Of a stretch of DNA of 17,383 nt, positions 13,542-17,383 are shown in pieces. Position 1 is the first letter of the stretch. Every line of letters starts with the position of its first letter. The stretch comes from an uncultured Clostridium sp. (GTDB lineage: Bacteria; Bacillota; Clostridia; TANB77; CAG-508), in NCBI GenBank assembly GCA_958422985.1, contig CATZPY010000022.1, forward strand, positions 1 through 17,383, in the 5' to 3' direction. Both the position numbers and the translations under genes were made by a program. The notes beneath the pieces were generated by a model. It was not told the origin of the DNA, did not search any database, and saw only the letters and a program-made list of their open reading frames with translations.

Positions 13542-14204
13542 CTATTTTTCTATTTCAAAATCCGATATTTTATATCCTAGCTCTTTCAATTTCTCATATA
13601 CTTTGCTTGGTGAAATTCCAAATAAAGTATTATAATCTCCATTCACTTTATCTAAAAAAATTGATGCTTTTCCTAGTATTGCATAAGCACACCTATTAAA
13701 TATATCCTTTTCATTTTCTACATACCATTTAATATCCTCATCATCTATTTCTTTAAGATGTACTTCTGCTATATCTTCAAAGCAAATTTCTTTGTTTTTA
13801 TATAAATCTTTTATTGCAACACCTGTTACAGCATAAGTAATTTTCCCCGACATTTCTTTTAAGTTTTGATATGCCTCTTCTTTACTTTTTGGTTTTTCAT
13901 ATATTTTCCCATTCATATATATTATCGAATCTGCTGCTATAATTATTGCTTTTTCATTTATTTGAGATGCAACGGAGTTTGCTTTATCTTTAGATAAGTC
14001 TTTTACATATTCGCTTGGGTCTGTACTATCACTTTTTTCTTCAACTAAGCTTTTGATAACTTCATATTTTAATCCTATATTTTTAAAAATATCTTGTCTT
14101 TGCTTTGAACTTGACGCTAATATTAGTTTTAATTTTAGATTATCATCTTTATTCTGTAAATAATTTTGTTTACAACTATTAATATTATTATATCTACCTA
14201 CCAT
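13542..14204 (-). CDS. maf: Maf-like nucleoside triphosphate pyrophosphatase
   Basis: This 220-residue protein of the Maf/Ham1-fold family hydrolyses non-canonical or surplus nucleoside triphosphates to monophosphates; in Bacillus Maf is linked to septum formation. Motifs: LILASSSKQRQ (28-37; the usual SSSPRR is altered), the catalytic acid Asp92 in IIAADSII, GKIYEKP (99-105), and the closing loop VNGDYNTLFGIS (188-198). About 23 residues precede the first strand; this extension is real because AAGGAGG lies seven bases before its ATG and there is no other Met before the fold. The Arg of the SSSxxR motif is kept. The promoter is at 14226-14254. It sits alone rather than with mreBCD or radC as in many Firmicutes; the Nudix-like gene follows. 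Confidence 0.9.
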   Translation of the reverse strand: MVGRYNNINSCKQNYLQNKDDNLKLKLILASSSKQRQDIFKNIGLKYEVIKSLVEEKSDSTDPSEYVKDLSKDKANSVASQINEKAIIIAADSIIYMNGKIYEKPKSKEEAYQNLKEMSGKITYAVTGVAIKDLYKNKEICFEDIAEVHLKEIDDEDIKWYVENEKDIFNRCAYAILGKASIFLDKVNGDYNTLFGISPSKVYEKLKELGYKISDFEIEK

Positions 14205-14225
14205 TTTGTGCCTCCTTGCTTAATA

Positions 14226-14254
14226 TTTATATCATTCTTTTTCTTCTATATCAA
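14226..14254 (-). promoter_or_regulatory. Promoter of maf
   Basis: TTGATA (14254-14249) and TATAAA (14231-14226) on the minus strand with 17-base spacing, lying just after the terminator of the upstream gene and about 20 bases before the ATG. Confidence 0.6.
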
Positions 14255-14278
14255 TAATATCATTTAAATAAAATTTTA

Positions 14279-14326
14279 CTAAAAAAATATTAGCCTTATA
14301 CTTTAGTCACAGTACAAAGCTAATAT
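14279..14326 (-). terminator. Strong terminator after the 14692-14336 gene
   Basis: On the minus strand ATATTAGCTTTGTAC (14326-14312) pairs with GTATAAGGCTAATAT (14301-14287) over 15 pairs with two wobbles and a 10-base loop, followed by seven T. Confidence 0.9.
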
Positions 14327-14335
14327 CTAGGTAAT

Positions 14336-14692
14336 TTAATGTTTAATAAACCACCACTTAGGGCTTCTACAGATATGCATTTTTATAGTCATTGAAAAAA
14401 TTTCTCCGGTTCCTAATTCCGAATTTAATTGTGTTAAATATTCAATATTATAATATCTTTTTTCGAATACTAGCAATCCTTCTTTTTTGAATTTCTTTTT
14501 AAATTCGACAATTTCATTTCCAATAGGTATAGTATCTTTATCTAACAATTCCTCTAGCAAAACAGATAAATCGTTTGTCTTTTCTTCTGGAATAATTCCT
14601 GTTGCTACTATCCTAAAACCATATTCTTTCGCACAATCGGAAATTTCTACTCTCTTTACCCGTTTGTCTCCAACAACCATTCTACAATTCAT
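14336..14692 (-). CDS. Small protein of unknown function
   Basis: This 118-residue protein has no signal peptide or membrane helix and is probably cytoplasmic. The start is placed at ATG 14692 (MNCRMVVGDKRVKRVEI) because AAGAAGGGAG lies seven bases before it; a TTG start 30 bases further up would place that site inside the coding region. It has an acidic central stretch (LSVLLEELLDKDTIP), a basic stretch (EFKKKFKKEG) and a C-terminus rich in Trp, His and Cys (KMHICRSPKWWFIKH). I recognise no domain. It has its own promoter (14737-14765) and a strong terminator, downstream of enolase on the same strand. Confidence 0.7.
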   Translation of the reverse strand: MNCRMVVGDKRVKRVEISDCAKEYGFRIVATGIIPEEKTNDLSVLLEELLDKDTIPIGNEIVEFKKKFKKEGLLVFEKRYYNIEYLTQLNSELGTGEIFSMTIKMHICRSPKWWFIKH

Positions 14693-14736
14693 TGTATTTC
14701 TCCCTTCTTTTCTGCTAAACAATTAGTTCCATATTT

Positions 14737-14765
14737 ATAATATCACAAAATAGATAATTTAGCAA
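14737..14765 (-). promoter_or_regulatory. Promoter of the 14692 gene
   Basis: TTGCTA (14765-14760) and TATTAT (14742-14737) on the minus strand, 17 bases apart. No terminator is visible between enolase and this site, so read-through from enolase is also possible. Confidence 0.55.
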
Positions 14766-14823
14766 TTTTTATACTTATTGTTTCTATCTCCTATTTTTAT
14801 TTTTGTATTTTATTTGCTAATGC

Positions 14824-16089
14824 TTATTTTATCTCATTTTCTATATTTAGTAATCTATTATATTTTGCAACTCTGTCTGTTCTACATGGTGCTCCTGTTT
14901 TTATTTGTCCTACATTTGTAGCTACAGAAATGTCTGCTATAGTCGTATCTTCTGTTTCTCCTGATCTGTGTGATATTACAGCAGTATAACCTGCTTTGTT
15001 TGCCATATCTATTGCATCTAATGTTTCTGTTAGTGTTCCTATTTGGTTTGGTTTTATTAATATACTGTTTGCTATTTTATTTTTTATTCCCTTTCTTAAT
15101 CTATCTGTATTTGTTACAAATAAATCATCTCCAACTAATTGAATTTTATTTCCTAAATTTTGTGTTAGTTTTTTCCATGAATTCCAATCTTCTTCTGCTA
15201 AACCATCTTCTATAGAAATAATTGGATATCTTTCTGTTAATTCTTCTAAATATTCTATCATCTCATCACTAGTCTTAAACATTCCTGTTTTCCAAAACAA
15301 ATATCCATTTTTTCCTATTTTCTTAGCTTCTTCGTACATTTCTGTACTTGCTACATCTAATGCTATGAATATATCTTTTCCTGGAATATATCCAGCTTTT
15401 TCTATTGCTTCAATTATTACGTCTAAAGCTTCTTCTTCACTAACTAAATTCGGTGCAAAACCACCCTCATCACCTACAGCAACCGAATATCCTTTATTTT
15501 TTAATACTTTTTTCAGACTATGATATGTTTCTACTCCCATTTTTAAATTTTCTGCAAAATCTCTTCCAGATTTTGGCATTATCATAAATTCTTGAATACT
15601 AATATTATTATCTGAATGTTTACCTCCATTTAAAATATTCATCATCGGAATAGGTAATTTTTTTGCATTAACCCCACCTATATAATTATATAAAGTCATT
15701 CCTAGTGAATTTGCTGCTGCTTTTGCTACTGCGATGGATACACCCAAAATAGCATTTGCTCCTAATTTTTCTTTATTTTCTGTTCCATCTATATCAATTA
15801 GTCTTTTATCTACTTTTATTTGATCATACACATTCATTCCTATTACCTTTTTAGCAATCACTCTGTTTACATTTTCTACTGCTCTTTTTACACCTTTTCC
15901 TAAATATCTTTCTTCATCGTTGTCTCTAAGTTCCACTGCTTCAAAACTTCCAGTTGAAGCTCCAGATGGCACTTTTGCTACTCCACAAAATCCTCCTTCT
16001 GTTATTACTTCTACTTGTACTGTTGGATTTCCCCTAGAATCTAGCACTTCTAGTGCTTCAATATGTTCTATTTTCAAATAATCTTTCAT
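14824..16089 (-). CDS. eno: Enolase (phosphopyruvate hydratase)
   Basis: This 421-residue cytoplasmic enzyme converts 2-phosphoglycerate to phosphoenolpyruvate in glycolysis. Hallmarks: PSGASTGSFEAVELRD (41-56), LNGGKHSDNN (153-162), catalytic Glu208 in GDEGGFAPN, magnesium ligands Asp245 (ALDVAST), Glu294 (SIEDGLAEEDW) and Asp321 (GDDLFVTN), catalytic Lys346 (LIKPNQIG), and SHRSGETED (373-381). The C-terminus GAPCRTDRVAKYNRLL has Cys where many enolases have Ser. Length is normal for bacteria. GGAGGG before ATG sets the start. It is not beside other glycolytic genes (gap-pgk-tpi-pgm), so it is a separate unit. No strong promoter is obvious in the 140-base upstream gap. Confidence 0.98.
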   Translation of the reverse strand: MKDYLKIEHIEALEVLDSRGNPTVQVEVITEGGFCGVAKVPSGASTGSFEAVELRDNDEERYLGKGVKRAVENVNRVIAKKVIGMNVYDQIKVDKRLIDIDGTENKEKLGANAILGVSIAVAKAAANSLGMTLYNYIGGVNAKKLPIPMMNILNGGKHSDNNISIQEFMIMPKSGRDFAENLKMGVETYHSLKKVLKNKGYSVAVGDEGGFAPNLVSEEEALDVIIEAIEKAGYIPGKDIFIALDVASTEMYEEAKKIGKNGYLFWKTGMFKTSDEMIEYLEELTERYPIISIEDGLAEEDWNSWKKLTQNLGNKIQLVGDDLFVTNTDRLRKGIKNKIANSILIKPNQIGTLTETLDAIDMANKAGYTAVISHRSGETEDTTIADISVATNVGQIKTGAPCRTDRVAKYNRLLNIENEIK

Positions 16090-16198
16090 ATTATCCCTCC
16101 ATTTATATTATTATTACCAATTATTTGAAAATATATCCTTTTATATAACAAATGTATTAAAAAATCTTTTCTCTTATTATATGGACTTTCCCATCAAT

Positions 16199-16227
16199 AG
16201 AAAAGAAGTGGATATATAAATATCCAC
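16199..16227 (-). terminator. Terminator of the 16557-16234 gene
   Basis: On the minus strand GTGGATAT (16227-16220) pairs with ATATCCAC (16215-16208), and TTCTTTTC follows. It separates this gene from enolase. On the plus strand CCCCTTTTT follows the stem, so it may work in both directions. Confidence 0.7.
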
Positions 16228-16233
16228 CCCTTT

Positions 16234-16557
16234 TTAGCTTAAAAGTATTTCCTTGCAAGCCTGAAAAAATCTTCTTCTTGAATGTATTCCTATTGTCAAC
16301 ACTCTAATTGAATGATTTTCATATGTGTTATAATCATAATTTAAATAAAATTTTATTATAATACCATTACGCTTTTTATGAAATTTCCTAAATCCCTTTA
16401 TTTTTTCGAAAGCCTCTTCTATTAGCAGATACTCGTCATAAGCAAAATCCTCTACTAATTCCTCTAAATCCTCCCTTAGCTCTTCTGGAATATACCCTTC
16501 TGCTGTAAGGATATATTCGTTATACTCATTTCTCCGCTTAATTATAAGCTCTTGCAT
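16234..16557 (-). CDS. Small protein of unknown function
   Basis: This 107-residue protein starts at ATG behind AAGGAAGGT. It is strongly charged and probably cytoplasmic. The first half is acidic and helix-like (EGYIPEELREDLEELVEDFA, about 20-39); the second is basic with strands (KKRNGIIIKFYLNYDYN, about 61-77) and ends IGIHSRRRFFQACKEILLS. No membrane segment, signal peptide or known motif is seen. It has its own promoter (16594-16622) and terminator and stands between enolase and the GGGtGRT gene. The split charge pattern could suit nucleic-acid or protein binding, but that is speculation. Confidence 0.72.
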   Translation of the reverse strand: MQELIIKRRNEYNEYILTAEGYIPEELREDLEELVEDFAYDEYLLIEEAFEKIKGFRKFHKKRNGIIIKFYLNYDYNTYENHSIRVLTIGIHSRRRFFQACKEILLS

Positions 16558-16593
16558 ATTGTATACCTTCCTTTCAACTTTTTTTGTTATATT

Positions 16594-16622
16594 ACTATAC
16601 TACATTTAAGAATATTTTTCAA
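16594..16622 (-). promoter_or_regulatory. Promoter of the 16557 gene
   Basis: TTGAAA (16622-16617) and TATAGT (16599-16594) on the minus strand with a 17-base spacer. Confidence 0.6.
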
Positions 16623-16633
16623 TATATAGAAGC

Positions 16634-16679
16634 GTACTTAAGATTTTTTAGACTGACATTTGCTAAAATTCTTAAGTAC
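16634..16679. repeat. Long imperfect hairpin without a T-run, upstream of the 16557 promoter
   Basis: GTACTTAAG (16634-16642) pairs perfectly with CTTAAGTAC (16671-16679); inside, TTTTTTAG pairs with CTAAAATT after one bulge, leaving the loop ACTGACATTTG. No T-run follows on either side, and a normal terminator for the GGGtGRT gene already exists at 16695. It may be a regulator-binding dyad upstream of the -35 box, or a structured RNA segment. No function is assigned. Confidence 0.5.
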
Positions 16680-16694
16680 ACAATAATTGTCTAG

Positions 16695-16725
16695 CAAAAA
16701 AGCAGTACTAAGTACTGCTTTTTTT
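16695..16725 (-). terminator. Bidirectional terminator after the GGGtGRT gene
   Basis: AGCAGTAC (16701-16708) pairs with GTACTGCT (16712-16719) around TAA, with an A-run on one side and a T-run on the other, so it is a terminator on both strands. It lies 40 bases after the stop codon. Confidence 0.9.
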
Positions 16726-16765
16726 AATCGTGATTTAAAGGACTATTCCTTATCCCGATTTTGGA

Positions 16766-17383
16766 TTATTTCATTGCTTCTTCTACTGCTACTGCTACTG
16801 CTACTGAAGCTCCAACCATTGGGTTGTTACCCATTCCTATTAATCCCATCATTTCTACATGGGCTGGAACTGATGAACTTCCTGCAAATTGTGCATCTGA
16901 ATGCATTCTTCCCATTGTGTCTGTCATACCATATGAAGCTGGTCCTGCTGCCATATTGTCTGGGTGTAATGTTCTTCCTGTTCCTCCACCAGAAGCTACA
17001 GAGAAGTATTTTTTACCTGCTTCTATTCTTTCTTTTTTGTATGTTCCTGCAACTGGATGTTGGAATCTTGTAGGGTTTGTTGAGTTTCCTGTAATAGATA
17101 CGTCAACATCTTCCATCCACATTATAGCTACACCTTCTCTAACATCGTTTGCACCATAACATTTAACTTTTGATCTTTCTCCATCTGAATATGGAATTTC
17201 CTCTATAACATTTACTTTTCCTGTAAAGAAATCAAATTCTGTTTTTACATATGTAAATCCATTAATTCTAGAGATTACTTGTGCTGCATCTTTTCCTAAA
17301 CCATTTAAAATAACTCTTAATGGTTCTTTTCTAACTTTGTTTGCAGATTTCGCTATACCAATAGCTCCTTCTGCTGCTGCAAA
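16766..17383 (-). CDS. GGGtGRT-family protein, 5' end outside the window
   Basis: The frame is open from the right edge to the stop at 16766 (205 residues visible), so the first third or so of the gene is missing. The diagnostic motif GGGTGRT is at visible residues 132-138, followed by LHPDNMAAGPASYGMTDTMG and the Gly/Met/Ala-rich VEMMGLIGMGNNPMVGAS, ending in a run of Ala-Val before EEAMK. This defines the GGGtGRT family, a conserved cytoplasmic protein of anaerobic bacteria with no established reaction; the phosphate-loop-like glycine cluster and HPDN hint at binding a phosphorylated or cofactor ligand, but that is inference. G+C and codon use suggest high expression. A strong bidirectional terminator follows. 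An in-frame ATG at 17122 is internal, not the start. Confidence 0.88.
   Translation of the reverse strand, partial: FAAAEGAIGIAKSANKVRKEPLRVILNGLGKDAAQVISRINGFTYVKTEFDFFTGKVNVIEEIPYSDGERSKVKCYGANDVREGVAIMWMEDVDVSITGNSTNPTRFQHPVAGTYKKERIEAGKKYFSVASGGGTGRTLHPDNMAAGPASYGMTDTMGRMHSDAQFAGSSSVPAHVEMMGLIGMGNNPMVGASVAVAVAVEEAMK

Noticed and set aside
16687..17159. Plus-strand frames over the GGGtGRT gene
   Set aside because: They are antisense shadows rich in Leu or in Ala/Thr/Pro runs; the minus-strand frame carries the exact family motif and runs to the window edge.

Overview
The window comes from an AT-rich, low-GC Gram-positive bacterium, most likely an anaerobic, gut-type member of the Clostridia (Bacillota). 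Supporting signs are strong GGAGG-type ribosome sites, sigma-A promoters with 17-base spacing, Rho-independent terminators, a MecA-type penicillin-binding protein, a clostridial papain-like secreted protease with a lectin-like domain, and a GGGtGRT-family protein. The species cannot be named from the sequence. Both ends cut through genes.

Layout: 1-2254 (minus) holds a secreted C1 cysteine protease, open at the left edge, behind a dCMP deaminase. 2490-2922 (plus) is a three-gene tRNA-Gly(UCC) cluster with two promoters and two terminators. 3040-6313 (plus) is an accessory membrane region: a three-gene operon (MFS transporter, small membrane protein, signal-peptide membrane protein), then two separate genes for single-pass proteins of unknown function. 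6314-6539 holds a probable gene remnant and an isolated palindrome. From 6540 to the right edge everything lies on the minus strand: a YgjP-type metallopeptidase with two LexA-box-like sites around its promoter, tRNA-Gln(CUG), a PlsC-type acyltransferase, a class B penicillin-binding protein, a frameshifted methyltransferase, an alpha/beta hydrolase, an anchored unknown protein, a small secreted protein of distinctly higher G+C flanked by 13-bp inverted repeats, a Nudix-like protein, Maf, a 118-residue unknown, enolase, a 107-residue unknown and the C-terminal part of a GGGtGRT protein.

The housekeeping content covers glycolysis (enolase), pyrimidine deoxynucleotide supply (dCMP deaminase), nucleotide-pool cleaning (Maf), phospholipid synthesis (PlsC-like), wall synthesis (PBP) and tRNAs. 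Between these lie short lineage-specific genes for membrane or secreted proteins, most with their own promoter or terminator, so the segment looks like many small transcription units rather than one functional island. The likely operons are 3040-5048 (plus), PBP-acyltransferase (10123 to 7508), hydrolase-methyltransferase (11599 to 10222), and possibly Maf with the Nudix-like gene.

I do not see one clearly new multi-gene defence or biosynthetic system. The best leads are the higher-GC secreted gene with inverted repeats and an adjacent perfect 29-bp palindrome, the paired LexA-like sites around the metallopeptidase promoter, two cases in which a tRNA promoter is built into the preceding terminator hairpin, and the conserved-looking but unassigned MFS trio.
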